From positions 1-42,242 of the forward strand of contig JAHBWR010000016.1 of NCBI GenBank assembly GCA_019636875.1: 42,242 bases of DNA, in the 5' to 3' direction. Position numbers and translations under genes: made by a program. The notes beneath the pieces were generated by a model, which was not told where the DNA came from, did no database searches, and saw only the letters and a list, made by a program, of their open reading frames with translations. This document shows positions 33,276-42,242 of the stretch, piece by piece. This DNA is from Nitrospira sp. GTDB lineage: Bacteria; Nitrospirota; Nitrospiria; Nitrospirales; Nitrospiraceae. Within the stretch, counting starts at the first letter, position 1; the number at the start of each line of letters is the position of its first letter.

Positions 33276-33473
33276 ATGTATGTTTGCTTGTGCAGAGGCA
33301 TTACGGAGTCAGATGTCCGTGAGGCGGGGCGGGCAGGATTTGTGATGCCTTGTCAGCTCAAGTCCAAGTTCGGACTCAAACAAAACGGCAATTGTGGCCG
33401 TTGCGCGAAAAACATCCATGAATTGGTGGCCCTTGCTGCCCAAGGGGCGTCGACCAGTACCGTGGAACGATAG
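33276..33473 (+). CDS. Bacterioferritin-associated ferredoxin-like protein
   Basis: A 65-residue [2Fe-2S] protein of the Bfd type. Cysteines 4 and 6 (VCLC) and 40 and 43 (NCGRC) are in the family spacing, with a helical pair between (TESDVREAGRAGF). Bfd delivers electrons to bacterioferritin to release stored iron. GAGGTG lies upstream of the ATG, and the promoter has a Fur-box-like dyad, which fits induction under low iron. No bacterioferritin gene is adjacent in this window. Confidence 0.9.
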   Translation: MYVCLCRGITESDVREAGRAGFVMPCQLKSKFGLKQNGNCGRCAKNIHELVALAAQGASTSTVER

Positions 33474-33550
33474 ATACTTTCCACATCTTTCCTTCCTCAT
33501 TCACAGTCAAATGTTTCATCGGTATTTACTGAAGTCCTGATCACATATCT

Positions 33551-34207
33551 TCAATGTGAGGACCTAGCTCGGACGAGCTTCGTCACCTCAGCTACACGCC
33601 GACCTAATGCCCTAGCATCAGCCAATTCTCGATCATCAATCCCTGGACTGTCGCCCTCAGTGGTTGCGGACGCGCCAAACGCCCCCCCGTCGCTCACCAC
33701 AATCATTTGATTGCCCAGCATCGCGGCGAGAATCGTCAACATGGTGACTTCTTTGCCGCTGGAAACCTGCCCCCCTGTGGCAAAGGCGGCTCCAACCTTA
33801 TTCTTCATCTTGAATTCGGGGAAGACACCGAACTTGAACTGCCAATTATCGAAGAACGTCTTCACCTCCCCGGCCATGTTGGACCAATATACCGGGGAGC
33901 CGACGACTACGGCGTCGGCAGAAAATAGATCGTCTGCCGTCACCTGACCGACACGTTTAAGGACAACGTGGGACCGCGCGACCGATTGAGCTCCAGCCAC
34001 CACGGCTTCCGCCATACGCTCGGTGTTTCCTGCCAGGGAATGGTACGTGACCAGAATCTTGATCGAAGAAGGCGAAGCATCACCGGCCCGTGACGACGCC
34101 ACGCAACCCGAGGTTAGACTGACACAGGTAAGCCCGACGGCCAGAAGACGCTGCCATCGCCTAATGGACTCGTAGTCAGCGGGGTGTGGAAGCACGATGT
34201 TATGCAT
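33551..34207 (-). CDS. Flavodoxin-fold (WrbA-like) lipoprotein
   Basis: A 218-residue protein with a lipoprotein signal ending LTSGC (Cys35 lipidated), then a flavodoxin-like fold. The fold shows KILVTYHSLAGNTERMAEAVVAGA for the FMN phosphate loop, VVVGSPVYWSNMAGEVKTFFDNW and GAAFATGGQVSSGKE. The closest familiar type is WrbA/NAD(P)H:quinone oxidoreductase. These are normally cytoplasmic, so a lipidated exported version is unusual and would need export with FMN through Tat or cofactor loading outside. The start at 34207 has no strong ribosome site, and a nearer start would lose part of the n-region. Confidence 0.85.
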   Translation of the reverse strand: MHNIVLPHPADYESIRRWQRLLAVGLTCVSLTSGCVASSRAGDASPSSIKILVTYHSLAGNTERMAEAVVAGAQSVARSHVVLKRVGQVTADDLFSADAVVVGSPVYWSNMAGEVKTFFDNWQFKFGVFPEFKMKNKVGAAFATGGQVSSGKEVTMLTILAAMLGNQMIVVSDGGAFGASATTEGDSPGIDDRELADARALGRRVAEVTKLVRARSSH

Positions 34208-34231
34208 CGCCGAACATGAGGAAAGGGATAG

Positions 34232-34417
34232 CTAACGTCGAAACGTCTCCTCCTCCATATGCTCTTCGACTGATACTTCCGTCAACGTTCCACGATAGGT
34301 ACAACGATGACAGCGAATCCGCCATTCTTCGATCCACTTTTCCTGGACATAGGATTGACGACACCCCGGGCACACGAAAACACCTTTTTTATAGAGCACC
34401 CGTCGTTTTTCCTGCAT
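34232..34417 (-). CDS. Small zinc-ribbon protein
   Basis: A 61-residue protein with two CXXC knuckles, CPGC (16-19) and CHRC (36-39), about 16 residues apart, typical of a zinc ribbon. The rest is charged (VSVEEHMEEETFRR). AGAGGAT precedes the ATG by about five bases, which supports the call. Function unknown; nucleic-acid or protein binding is possible. It is 24 bases upstream of the flavodoxin lipoprotein on the same strand. Confidence 0.7.
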   Translation of the reverse strand: MQEKRRVLYKKGVFVCPGCRQSYVQEKWIEEWRIRCHRCTYRGTLTEVSVEEHMEEETFRR

Positions 34418-34549
34418 ACGATCCTCTTCCTGAAACTAGTGACGAGAATCGCACAGGGTCTGACATGATTGCAACATTCCTCGCCCTTTAATTGGACAGT
34501 AGGAAAACACAACCTTGACTGCAGGCGATCCGGTCATTACGATGCCTTC

Positions 34550-35014
34550 ATGCTTCGAATGTCGTCATTTTTCTCCATGATCATTGTTGGTATCCTCCTC
34601 AGCCAAATGCCGGTCCATGCGGCACCTGATCCTGAGCTGATCGCGATCCGCACACCTTCGGGTATCACCATCCAAGCCGAAATTGCCGACACCCCACGAA
34701 AACGATCATATGGGCTCATGTACCGGGAATCTCTCAAGAAGGACCACGGCATGTTGTTTTTTTTCAGCGAACCCCAGGCCTGGACCTTCTGGATGAAAAA
34801 CACCAAGATCGCACTCGATCTCATCTGGCTGGACGAGAAGAAACGAGTCACTCATATCGAACGAAACGTCCCCATCTGCACAAAGAGCGACGACTCTTGT
34901 CCACAATATCGTCCGAACAGCGCCGATGCAGTCTATGTGCTTGAGATCACCGGAGGGACGGTTGATGGATACAAGATCGAGAAAGGCACGAAACTTCAAT
35001 TCGGCCAGCCCTAG
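34550..35014 (+). CDS. DUF192 family exported protein
   Basis: A 154-residue protein with a signal peptide (..FFSMIIVGILLSQMPVHAA). The DUF192 domain that follows shows ADTPRKRSYGLMYRESLKKDHGMLFFF, WTFWMKNTKIALDLIWLD, then IERNVPICTKSDD and the C-terminal ADAVYVLEITGGTVDGYKIEKG. The family is a small beta-barrel of unknown function, often exported. The ATG at 34550 is chosen because it begins the signal peptide; the upstream frame to 34469 has no signals. No good ribosome site is seen. It is convergent with rel. Confidence 0.88.
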   Translation: MLRMSSFFSMIIVGILLSQMPVHAAPDPELIAIRTPSGITIQAEIADTPRKRSYGLMYRESLKKDHGMLFFFSEPQAWTFWMKNTKIALDLIWLDEKKRVTHIERNVPICTKSDDSCPQYRPNSADAVYVLEITGGTVDGYKIEKGTKLQFGQP

Positions 35015-35030
35015 CACCTTCGCTCAAAAA

Positions 35031-37211
35031 TTATATTTTGCCTCGCCAAGACCTCAACCGCCGAGCCGTAATGACGCCGTCCACCCGTTCGATGGCCTTC
35101 AGCACTCGATAGAGGTGATTGGTATCGGAAATCTCCACCACGAAATGCAGTTCTGCCTTTCGATCTTCCCTTGTCGTAATTTCAGCACGGCTGATATTCG
35201 CGTCAGATCCGGCGATTGCCGAAGAAACATTCGCCAACACGCCGGTTCGATCTTCAGCAATGACGGAGATGTTGACCGCATGTTGACTCGGTGTCGCCGT
35301 ATCCCACTCCACCTCGACCAGGCGATTTCGATCGTAGTCCAACGCACCTAAATTAGGGCAGTCGACGGAATGGATCGTCAGTCCTCTGCCTCGTGTGATG
35401 TATCCCAAGATCCTATCTCCGGGAACGGGGTTACAGCAGCGCGAGAGTTGCATCAACAGGTCTCGCCCTCCCCTGACCTGGACGCTTGCCTCCGTCCCTC
35501 TCCCACTTGCGACTTTCGGAACAGGTTCTGTCTCGTGCGAGGCTGTGCGGTTCTCTCCCATCGGAGCTAACAACCGCCCGACGATCTGAGCCGTTGCGAC
35601 ATGGCCGAATCCCACGGCCGCAGCGAGTTCATCGATCGTCGCATACCCTTCCTGCTTGGCGAGATCTAGGAGCGCATCCGATTTCGAGACCTGCGATGGA
35701 GCTAATCCGTGGCGACGAAGTTCCGATTCGAGGAGACGGCGGCCGATTTCAAGACTCCGCTTCTGCTCCTCCGATTTGATCCAGTGCTTGATCTTGGTTT
35801 TCGCCCGCGAGGTTCGGACGAACTTCAACCAGTCTTTGTGCGGAGTCTGGTTTGGGGATGTCAAAATTTCGATGGTATCGCCGCTCGACACCTCATGCTT
35901 CAATGGAACGATCTTCCCGTTAACCTTCGCCCCCACGCAGTGGTCGCCGACTTCCGTGTGAATGGCATAGGCAAAATCAACCGGTGTCGCACCCTTCGGT
36001 AATTCTTTTACGATTCCTTTCGGCGTAAAGACGTAGACGACATCATGGAAGAGCTCGAGCTTTACAGAATCCATAAACTGCCGGTTATCCGGGAGATCCT
36101 GCTGCCATTCGATGAATTGCCGCAGCCATCCAAACGCCTTACTGTCTTTATCCTGCACACGCCCCTGTTCTTTATATTTCCAATGGGCGGCGATCCCGTA
36201 CTCAGCGACACGATGCATCTCCTCCGTGCGAATCTGAAACTCCACGTGCTCACCCTTCGGCCCCACGACGGTCGTGTGGAGAGATTGGTAGAGGTTGGAC
36301 TTGGGGATAGCGATGTAATCCTTGAATCGCCCGGGTAGCGGACGCCACAACGAATGAATGACGCCGAGGAGGGCATAACAGTTCATCTTTGTATCGGTAA
36401 TGATCCGTAACGCCGTGAGATCGTACACTTCTTCGAAGGAGATCGATTGTTTCTTCATTTTCTGATAGATGCCGTAGAGGTGTTTCGGCCTCCCATTCAC
36501 AGCACCGACCAATCCATTCTCGGCCAACGCTTTCTCGACCAGCTCCCGCACTTCTTGAATGTACTGCTGTCGGTCCTCATCACGTTTTGCCACACGTACT
36601 CGCAACGTCTCATAGACGTCCGGGTTGAGATGCTTCAAACATAGGTCTTCCAATTCGTTCTTCACCCACCCGATCCCGATACGATTCGCCAACGGCGCAT
36701 AGATTTCCAGCGTCTCTTTCGCAATTTCGTACCGCTTGCTCTCCTTCAAATGCTCCAGCGTGCGCATGTTGTGAAGCCGATCGGCCAACTTGATGATGAC
36801 AACCCGGATGTCATCGGCCATCGACAGCACCATTTTTCTGAAATTTTCAGCCTGCCGTTCCTCTGAGCTGCGAAACGTGATTTTCCCAATCTTGGTAACC
36901 CCATCGACAAGATGGACGACCTCTTTGCCAAACTCCTTCTGAAGCTCGTCGGCCGTCGCAACCGTATCTTCGAGCGTATCGTGGAGAAGCCCGGCCACAA
37001 TCGCCGTGACGTCGGTCTTAAGAGACGTCAGCACGCCGGCCACGGCCACTGGATGCTTCACATACGGTTCTCCGGATCGCCGCGTTTGCCCTTCATGGGC
37101 TCTTGCTGAAAACTCGTAGGCTTTTCGCACCATACCCAGGTCTGCCTCCGGCTGGTAGGCTTGCAGACGACTCAGCAATTGATCGATATCCGTTACGGTC
37201 TCATACATCAT
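35031..37211 (-). CDS. rel: Bifunctional (p)ppGpp synthetase/hydrolase
   Basis: A 726-residue Rel/SpoT-type stringent-response enzyme. The HD hydrolase has HDTLEDT at residues 77-83, so degradation is likely active. The synthetase region includes PGRFKDYIAIPKSNLYQSLHT and EYGIAAHWKYKE; RFKD is the RXKD form of bifunctional enzymes. The TGS domain starts VYVFTPKGIVKELPKG, a conserved Cys pair lies in RCCNPVPGDRI, and a C-terminal ACT domain begins near VNISVIAEDRTGVLA. Its start codon lies three bases after the recJ stop, so the two are probably one transcription unit with recJ first. Confidence 0.95.
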   Translation of the reverse strand: MMYETVTDIDQLLSRLQAYQPEADLGMVRKAYEFSARAHEGQTRRSGEPYVKHPVAVAGVLTSLKTDVTAIVAGLLHDTLEDTVATADELQKEFGKEVVHLVDGVTKIGKITFRSSEERQAENFRKMVLSMADDIRVVIIKLADRLHNMRTLEHLKESKRYEIAKETLEIYAPLANRIGIGWVKNELEDLCLKHLNPDVYETLRVRVAKRDEDRQQYIQEVRELVEKALAENGLVGAVNGRPKHLYGIYQKMKKQSISFEEVYDLTALRIITDTKMNCYALLGVIHSLWRPLPGRFKDYIAIPKSNLYQSLHTTVVGPKGEHVEFQIRTEEMHRVAEYGIAAHWKYKEQGRVQDKDSKAFGWLRQFIEWQQDLPDNRQFMDSVKLELFHDVVYVFTPKGIVKELPKGATPVDFAYAIHTEVGDHCVGAKVNGKIVPLKHEVSSGDTIEILTSPNQTPHKDWLKFVRTSRAKTKIKHWIKSEEQKRSLEIGRRLLESELRRHGLAPSQVSKSDALLDLAKQEGYATIDELAAAVGFGHVATAQIVGRLLAPMGENRTASHETEPVPKVASGRGTEASVQVRGGRDLLMQLSRCCNPVPGDRILGYITRGRGLTIHSVDCPNLGALDYDRNRLVEVEWDTATPSQHAVNISVIAEDRTGVLANVSSAIAGSDANISRAEITTREDRKAELHFVVEISDTNHLYRVLKAIERVDGVITARRLRSWRGKI

Positions 37212-37214
37212 TCG

Positions 37215-38912
37215 TTACTCGCACCCTGCGGCACGGATGTCCCGTATACGCAACTGAATCCGGTCATAGCCGTTCCAATGATTCAACTCCGGTGTGCAGG
37301 CGACATCGATAGGCCTCTGTCGAGACAATCCGCGATCCTCTAAGGACTTCATCCCAAACCCGATACTATCAAACGGCATGGACCCACCCTGGCGGACGGT
37401 CATCTTCAGATGTTTTTCACCAACCACCCGAGCATTGAGAACGTTCAGATCTCTCACCACAAAAGTGGGTTCAGGATTCCCTGCCCCAAAAGGATGAAGT
37501 GTTCCGATTTCCCGAAGTAACGCTAAGGTAATCTCGTTCAACCGTACTTCTGAATCCACATGCAGTACGGGCGTGTTTTGCGTATCCCGAGCCCACTGCT
37601 CGGCAATCGTGGAAAACCGATCGGCGAAAGCCGGCAATTGTTCCTCTTGGATGGTGACCCCCGCAGCACTGGGGTGCCCGCCGAACGCCACGAGCAAATC
37701 TCGGCAACCGGCTAAGGCCTGATACAAATCAAACCCAGGGACAGTCCTAGCCGATCCCTTACCGATCCCGTCATCATTGACCGCGATCACCACAGTCGGA
37801 CGATGAAACCGTTCCATGATGCGGGCGGCAACGATTCCAACAACCCCAAGGTGCCAGCCTCGTGCATACAGGACAATCCCGCCGGACAATTGCTGAGACT
37901 CCACCTGAGCAAGCGCTTCTCCGAGGATCACCCCCTCAAGCTCACGGCGAGCCTGATTCAACCGATCAAGATCTTCGGCCAACGCGTGGGCTTCACGCTC
38001 AGATTCGGTCGTGAGTAACCGAACGCCTTTGATGGCGTCATCGAGCCGCCCGGCTGCGTTAAGTCGAGGACCGAGCTTAAACGCGATCGTTTCTGTCGTA
38101 CATTCGCGACTGATGCCGGCGACCTCCTTCAATGCCCGTACGCCGCATCGTGCACCACGTGAGATCTGAGCCAGACCTTCTCGAACAAACAACCGATTTT
38201 CATCTTGCAGCGGAACGACGTCGGCAATCGTGGCCAACGCGACAAGATCTAAGAGCGACTCCAATGGGACGGAGCCGGCCCCATATTTCGACTCATAGGC
38301 CTGCGCCACTTTGTAGGCGAGCCCACCAGAACAGAGCCCATGGAAGGGATAGTGGGCGTCTTGCCGATGCGGATTCATAACGGCCAACGCCGCCGGCATG
38401 TCCGCCTCAGTGTGATGGTGGTCCGTCACAATCACATCAAGACCCAGTTGATTGGCAAGACGAATTTCATGGTGAGAGGTCGTGCCACAGTCTGACGTGA
38501 CCAATAGAGTCACCCCTTCTTTGGCCAAGGTCCGAACCGCAGACTCATTGAGCCCATATCCCTCGCGTAGGCGATGCGGAACATACGCCCTGACCTGCGC
38601 ACCGAGAGTCTGAAAAAATGACAGGTAAATGCTGGTGGCGGACATCCCGTCTACGTCGTAATCGCCATAAAAACAGACTTGCTCCCGACGCTGCACCGCC
38701 TGATGCAAGCGGTCAACGGCTCGTTCCATATCAGGAATCAGGAAGGGATCATGGGTTTGAATGGGAGACATCCAGGCACTTGCCTGATCCACAGTAGTCA
38801 CACCACGATTGAGTAATAAGGCGGCAGTCGCCGAAGAGATGGACAACGCCCGAGACAGCTGACCACGTTGGATGGGATCGACTTGACGAAAGACCCAGAG
38901 CTTGGATTGCAT
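37215..38912 (-). CDS. recJ: Single-stranded-DNA exonuclease RecJ
   Basis: A 565-residue 5'-3' single-strand DNA exonuclease of the DHH superfamily, used in recombination and mismatch repair. Motifs: DYDVDGMSATS (from residue 84), VTSDCGTT, VTDHHH in the DHH motif, GLCSGGLAYKV, and the C-terminal DHHA1 part with GGHPSAAGVTI. An OB-like region follows (HPFGAGNPEPTFVVRDL). The ATG at 38912 follows AAGGAGAT at good spacing; the frame extends to 39008 without signals. It is upstream of and nearly abutting rel. Confidence 0.95.
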   Translation of the reverse strand: MQSKLWVFRQVDPIQRGQLSRALSISSATAALLLNRGVTTVDQASAWMSPIQTHDPFLIPDMERAVDRLHQAVQRREQVCFYGDYDVDGMSATSIYLSFFQTLGAQVRAYVPHRLREGYGLNESAVRTLAKEGVTLLVTSDCGTTSHHEIRLANQLGLDVIVTDHHHTEADMPAALAVMNPHRQDAHYPFHGLCSGGLAYKVAQAYESKYGAGSVPLESLLDLVALATIADVVPLQDENRLFVREGLAQISRGARCGVRALKEVAGISRECTTETIAFKLGPRLNAAGRLDDAIKGVRLLTTESEREAHALAEDLDRLNQARRELEGVILGEALAQVESQQLSGGIVLYARGWHLGVVGIVAARIMERFHRPTVVIAVNDDGIGKGSARTVPGFDLYQALAGCRDLLVAFGGHPSAAGVTIQEEQLPAFADRFSTIAEQWARDTQNTPVLHVDSEVRLNEITLALLREIGTLHPFGAGNPEPTFVVRDLNVLNARVVGEKHLKMTVRQGGSMPFDSIGFGMKSLEDRGLSRQRPIDVACTPELNHWNGYDRIQLRIRDIRAAGCE

Positions 38913-39069
38913 TCCTATCTCCTTAAGAGCCTGGGCCCTGACCACATGTAGGCGACGCATCACAAGCGATGCGAGGCAGACTGTAATAACTCGCTTCTTC
39001 TTTGTCAAACCGACAGGTTGGGAGACAGCAGATACTGAGTCGAGCGGGAGTGGAGAATCGAAAGCGGCG

Positions 39070-39267
39070 CTACTCGCCTCCTTTTTGAACGTAATTCTTT
39101 ACAAATTCTTCGGCATTCTTTTCGAGCACGTCATCGATCTCGTCGACCAGCTTGTCGATATCTTCCTTGATTTTCTTCCCCGCTTCGACCACCTTGGGAT
39201 TGGCCTTGACCTCTTCCTTCCCCTGCGGTTCGCGTCGCGGTTCTTGTTTGCGTTCCTGCTTTTCCAT
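39070..39267 (-). CDS. pup: Prokaryotic ubiquitin-like protein Pup
   Basis: A 65-residue disordered, charged protein. Its C-terminal half (IDKLVDEIDDVLEKNAEEFV then KNYVQKGGE) closely matches actinobacterial Pup, for example the DEIDDVLEENAEDFVRAYVQKGGQ end of the Mycobacterium protein as I recall it. It ends in Glu rather than Gln, so ligation by PafA would not need prior deamidation by Dop. The first 30 residues are Lys/Glu/Arg/Pro-rich, as expected for the threading end. GGGAGGTG lies about five bases before the ATG. No proteasome, Mpa/ARC, PafA or Dop gene is in the window. UBact, another Pup relative of Gram-negative bacteria, is an alternative name. Confidence 0.92.
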   Translation of the reverse strand: MEKQERKQEPRREPQGKEEVKANPKVVEAGKKIKEDIDKLVDEIDDVLEKNAEEFVKNYVQKGGE

Positions 39268-39378
39268 TCGAGCACCTCCCGGACATCTGGGAAACTCTCG
39301 CGGTCAGTCAGTAACTTACGTTCATACGTTCACCATACTCCACGGCAAGGAAACCCGTCAAGCCAAGGCCACAAATGA

Positions 39379-39412
39379 CAAGCGCCGTTTCCCTTCCGAG
39401 AAACGGCGCTTG
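39379..39412 (-). terminator. Strong hairpin terminator after hppA
   Basis: Perfect 13-bp arms CAAGCGCCGTTTC (39379-39391) and GAAACGGCGCTTG (39400-39412) with an 8-base loop. It lies 24 bases downstream of the hppA stop on the minus strand, followed by a T-containing stretch (TCATTTG). It separates hppA from pup. Confidence 0.75.
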
Positions 39413-39436
39413 CCATTCAAGATCGTGAATCGTCTA

Positions 39437-41491
39437 TCACACAATCAATGAAACGATAAGAAGAGCGACGATATTGATCACTTTGATCATCGGGTTGACT
39501 GCCGGACCAGCGGTATCTTTGTACGGATCTCCGACGGTATCCCCGGTGACCGCCGCCTTATGCGTCTCAGTTCCCTTCAAGCCCTGTTCTTCGATGTATT
39601 TCTTCGCGTTGTCCCACGCGCCACCGCCGCTCGTCATCGAAATCGCGACGAATAGGCCGGTCACGATGCTACCCACCAGGACACCACCAAGGGCCTGCGG
39701 ACCGAATACCACGCCAACGATGATCGGCGATGCCACCGGAATCAAGCCGGGGATCATCATTTTTTGAATCGCGGCTTGCGTCACAATGTCGACACAAGTC
39801 CCGTACTCCGGTTTCCCCGTGCCCTCCATAATGCCCGGGATCGTGCGGAACTGTCTCCGCACTTCTTCGACGATCAGCCCGCCCGCTTCACCGACCGCCC
39901 GCATACACATCGAGCCGAAGATGAACGGCAACATGCCACCAAGGAAGAGCCCGACCAACACTTTCGGATTTGAAAGATCGAACGCAGCCAGTGCGGGATT
40001 ATGGGCCGCCACTTCCCGCGAATACTCCGCAAACAACACGACCGCTGCCAATCCAGCCGAGCCGATCGCATAGCCCTTCGTCACCGCTTTGGTCGTATTG
40101 CCGACCGCATCCAATGGGTCGGTAATGTCTCGTACTTCCTTCCCCAAATGCGACATCTCGGCGATTCCACCAGCGTTGTCCGTAATCGGGCCGAACGCAT
40201 CGATCGCCACGACGATTCCGGCCATTGACAGCATGGCCACAGCCGCCACCGCCACGCCGTATAATCCACCAGACCCAGCACCGCCGCAGACCCAGTAGCT
40301 ACCGAGAATCGCCATGGAAATGACCACGACCGGAGCTGCCGTCGCCTGCATGCCGACTGCGAGGCCGGCGATGATGTTCGTCGCATGACCGGTCTCACTC
40401 GCTTTGGAAATGTACTTCACCGGCTCATATTCTTTCGACGTGTAATAGTCGGTGATAAACACGAGCGCTAGGGTCACGCCCAAGCCCAACAGGGCTGCAA
40501 TATAGTAACTGAAGCCACCGACACCGCCGACTCCCCCCATGATCATGAAGGTGAACGGAAGAAATGCCACAGCCGCGATTCCACCGGCCACAAACAGGCC
40601 TCTGTAGAGGGCAGGCATAATATCACCCCCCGGTGCAACCTTGACATAGAGCACACCGACGATGGTCGCAAAAATCGTGATGCCACCGAGGGCTAACGGA
40701 TAGAGGATGGGAGCAGAGAGTCCTTTGAACATCGTGAACGCCAGAACCATGGCTGCCACAGTCGTCACGGCATAGGTTTCGAACAAGTCTGCCGCCATAC
40801 CCGCACAGTCGCCCACGTTGTCGCCCACGTTATCGGCGATCACAGCAGGATTGCGCGGGTCATCCTCCGGAATTCCCGCCTCGACTTTGCCGACCAGGTC
40901 GGCCCCGACATCCGCCGCCTTCGTATAGATCCCACCGCCGACCCGTGCAAACACAGAAATCAAGCTGCCGCCGAATCCAAGACTCAGCAACGCATGGATG
41001 GCTTTCTCTTGTCCGGCCATCGATTCGGCAATGGCGTAGAACCCTGTAATTGCCAAGAGCCCGAGACCGATCAGAAGAAGCCCTGTGACCGCCCCTCCTC
41101 GAAAGGCGACGACCAATGCCGCATTCATACCGTCATGCGCGGCTTGCGCTGTTCGCACATTGGCGCGCACTGCGATGATCATTCCCACATAGCCGGCAAT
41201 GGCTGAGGCGCCGGCGCCGACAAGGAACCCGACGGCCGTGAGCAAACCAAATTTATCCGACACCGCTCCGGCTAGCCACAACACGACGAACAGGGCAGCC
41301 GCGACATAGCCGACAGTCTTGTATTGCCGATTCATGTAGGCGCTGGCACCTTCTTGAATGGCCTTCGCAATTTCCTGCATCTTCGCATTGCCGGCGTCAA
41401 GTTTGAACACCCACATCGCGAGATACACACCGTATCCAATGCCAGCCACGGCAGCTATCAAAGCAAACGTGATAATCACTGAGTCACTCAC
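39437..41491 (-). CDS. hppA: Membrane-bound H+-translocating pyrophosphatase
   Basis: A 684-residue polytopic (about 16 helices) ion pump that couples PPi hydrolysis to export of protons. The substrate site motifs are seen: [32 protein letters not shown], then [19 protein letters not shown], and the C-terminal [18 protein letters not shown]. At the cation-dependence site the sequence is [10 protein letters not shown] with Lys468; Lys here and Thr three residues on mark the K+-independent, proton-pumping subfamily, whereas K+-dependent enzymes have Ala. The GTG at 41491 follows AGGAGG by about eight bases. It should recover energy from biosynthetic PPi. Confidence 0.96.
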   Translation of the reverse strand: MSDSVIITFALIAAVAGIGYGVYLAMWVFKLDAGNAKMQEIAKAIQEGASAYMNRQYKTVGYVAAALFVVLWLAGAVSDKFGLLTAVGFLVGAGASAIAGYVGMIIAVRANVRTAQAAHDGMNAALVVAFRGGAVTGLLLIGLGLLAITGFYAIAESMAGQEKAIHALLSLGFGGSLISVFARVGGGIYTKAADVGADLVGKVEAGIPEDDPRNPAVIADNVGDNVGDCAGMAADLFETYAVTTVAAMVLAFTMFKGLSAPILYPLALGGITIFATIVGVLYVKVAPGGDIMPALYRGLFVAGGIAAVAFLPFTFMIMGGVGGVGGFSYYIAALLGLGVTLALVFITDYYTSKEYEPVKYISKASETGHATNIIAGLAVGMQATAAPVVVISMAILGSYWVCGGAGSGGLYGVAVAAVAMLSMAGIVVAIDAFGPITDNAGGIAEMSHLGKEVRDITDPLDAVGNTTKAVTKGYAIGSAGLAAVVLFAEYSREVAAHNPALAAFDLSNPKVLVGLFLGGMLPFIFGSMCMRAVGEAGGLIVEEVRRQFRTIPGIMEGTGKPEYGTCVDIVTQAAIQKMMIPGLIPVASPIIVGVVFGPQALGGVLVGSIVTGLFVAISMTSGGGAWDNAKKYIEEQGLKGTETHKAAVTGDTVGDPYKDTAGPAVNPMIKVINIVALLIVSLIV

Positions 41492-41842
41492 GGGACATCC
41501 TCCTGCTGATTAAACGGACTCCATATGCCACACGGCTCTCCGTGGCTTCAACCCATCCAAACTACATGCGCGAGTGGGTAAATCCAAGGCGGGCGGAGTT
41601 AAACTCGAAGCTGACCACCCGGAAAAGCTGTGCCATTTTATAGAGTCAGACGGAGCGGATCAAGACAAAATACTACCGATCAGACCCCAATTCTCATCCC
41701 TCGGTTTGGACAGAGGATCCCCTGAAAGATCGTTGTACCCGATCCAGAACGGAATGGCTTATAGGTCGCCTAGTCACAAGATTTTCCACGAGATCGCATG
41801 GTAAGGTGAGACATATCTATCAGGCATAACAAGAGGTTACGC
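41492..41842. other. Divergent non-coding region between hppA and the PQQ-type gene
   Basis: 351 bases that must contain both promoters. I see no convincing -35/-10 pair on either strand, no RNA gene and no supportable frame. Confidence 0.5.
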
Positions 41843-42242
41843 ATGCGACCGATGGCATTAAGGATCATTCTGTGCCTGTGTCTCACCAGCCTCCTTACTG
41901 CTTGCGGGGAAGACAGTGACACGCAGAATACAAACCCCACCTCAACCAACCTCACGCTCCAACCTATTACGAGCGGTCTGAATTCACCGGTCTTCCTGAC
42001 GGCTCCCCGTGGGGATGTGAATCGCCTATTTGTCGTGGAACAGGGTGGCACCATCAGAATTCTGGACCGGACAACAGGAAGGCAACTCTCGACGTTTCTG
42101 ACACTGACCGGCATCACGAGCGGTGGAGAACGGGGGTTGTTGGGTCTGGCCTTTGATCCCAACTATAACGCCAATGGCCGTTTCTACGTCTTTTATACTG
42201 ACACCAATGGCTCGATCACGATCAGTCGTTTTTTAGCGTCGG
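41843..42242 (+). CDS. PQQ-type sugar dehydrogenase lipoprotein, 3' end missing
   Basis: The first 133 codons of a gene that runs off the window. A lipoprotein signal ends LLTACG (Cys21), followed by a Ser/Thr/Asn-rich linker. Then comes the start of a beta-propeller of the glucose/sorbosone dehydrogenase family: GLNSPVFLTAPRGDVNRLFVVEQGG, IRILDRTTGRQLSTFL, GGERGLLGLAFDPNY and FYVFYTDTNG. Members oxidise aldoses with PQQ, or act as uncharacterised soluble propellers. AAGAGG precedes the ATG; an alternative ATG is at 41852. PQQ use cannot be tested because the active-site residues lie beyond the edge. Confidence 0.88.
   Translation, partial: MRPMALRIILCLCLTSLLTACGEDSDTQNTNPTSTNLTLQPITSGLNSPVFLTAPRGDVNRLFVVEQGGTIRILDRTTGRQLSTFLTLTGITSGGERGLLGLAFDPNYNANGRFYVFYTDTNGSITISRFLAS

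Noticed and set aside
41770..42162. Minus-strand frame at the window end
   Set aside because: It is a shadow of the plus-strand sugar dehydrogenase lipoprotein, which has a lipobox and clear family motifs.

Overview
This window looks like chromosome from a Nitrospira-type bacterium (phylum Nitrospirota). That is inferred from the gene set: a Pup-type ubiquitin-like protein ending in GGE, a His-rich SmbP-like small metal-binding protein, a multihaem c-type cytochrome next to a deacetylase-like enzyme, an H+-pyrophosphatase of the potassium-independent type, and moderately GC-rich coding. No rRNA or tRNA gene, CRISPR array, phage region or intact transposase was seen.

Layout. 0-7.6 kb: RRM protein with a clear terminator, exported hypothetical proteins, an M28 peptidase, a TolC-family protein, a CPBP-like membrane protein, a DUF3147-type protein, a YbjQ protein and a companion. 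7.7-13.3 kb is the most accessory-looking part: a winged helix/HATPase/STAS-like one-protein switch, a DUF2235 hydrolase, two overlapping antitoxin-like genes with no toxin, and an 893-residue DUF4062-STAND NTPase-FGE-like protein. 13.3-22.9 kb: two paralogous nitrobindin-like (putative haem-binding) genes surround uvrA and a tight gene pair, a 746-residue LodA-like candidate and a flavoprotein that overlap by four bases. uvrA carries an in-frame palindromic insertion. 22.9-29.5 kb: DUF3422, YqgE, nitrilase-family, SmbP-like, rhodanese, pentahaem cytochrome and HDAC-like genes, all on the minus strand. 29.6-35 kb: TPR protein, a two-gene unknown operon, oligoendopeptidase F, a Bfd-like ferredoxin behind a Fur-box-like promoter, a lipoprotein flavodoxin, a zinc ribbon and DUF192. 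35-42 kb: rel, recJ, pup, hppA and the start of a PQQ-type sugar dehydrogenase lipoprotein cut by the window edge.

How the genes may work together. The best candidate for an undescribed system is the operon at 22296-17949 (nitrobindin-like protein, LodA-like protein, flavoprotein). Its layout recalls LodA/LodB quinone-cofactor enzymes, but the LodA assignment is tentative. The DUF4062-STAND-FGE protein has the architecture of conflict or defence sensors. The Pup gene implies a Pup-proteasome pathway whose other genes lie outside the window. Start codons were chosen by Shine-Dalgarno position where visible, and several differ from the longest reading frame.
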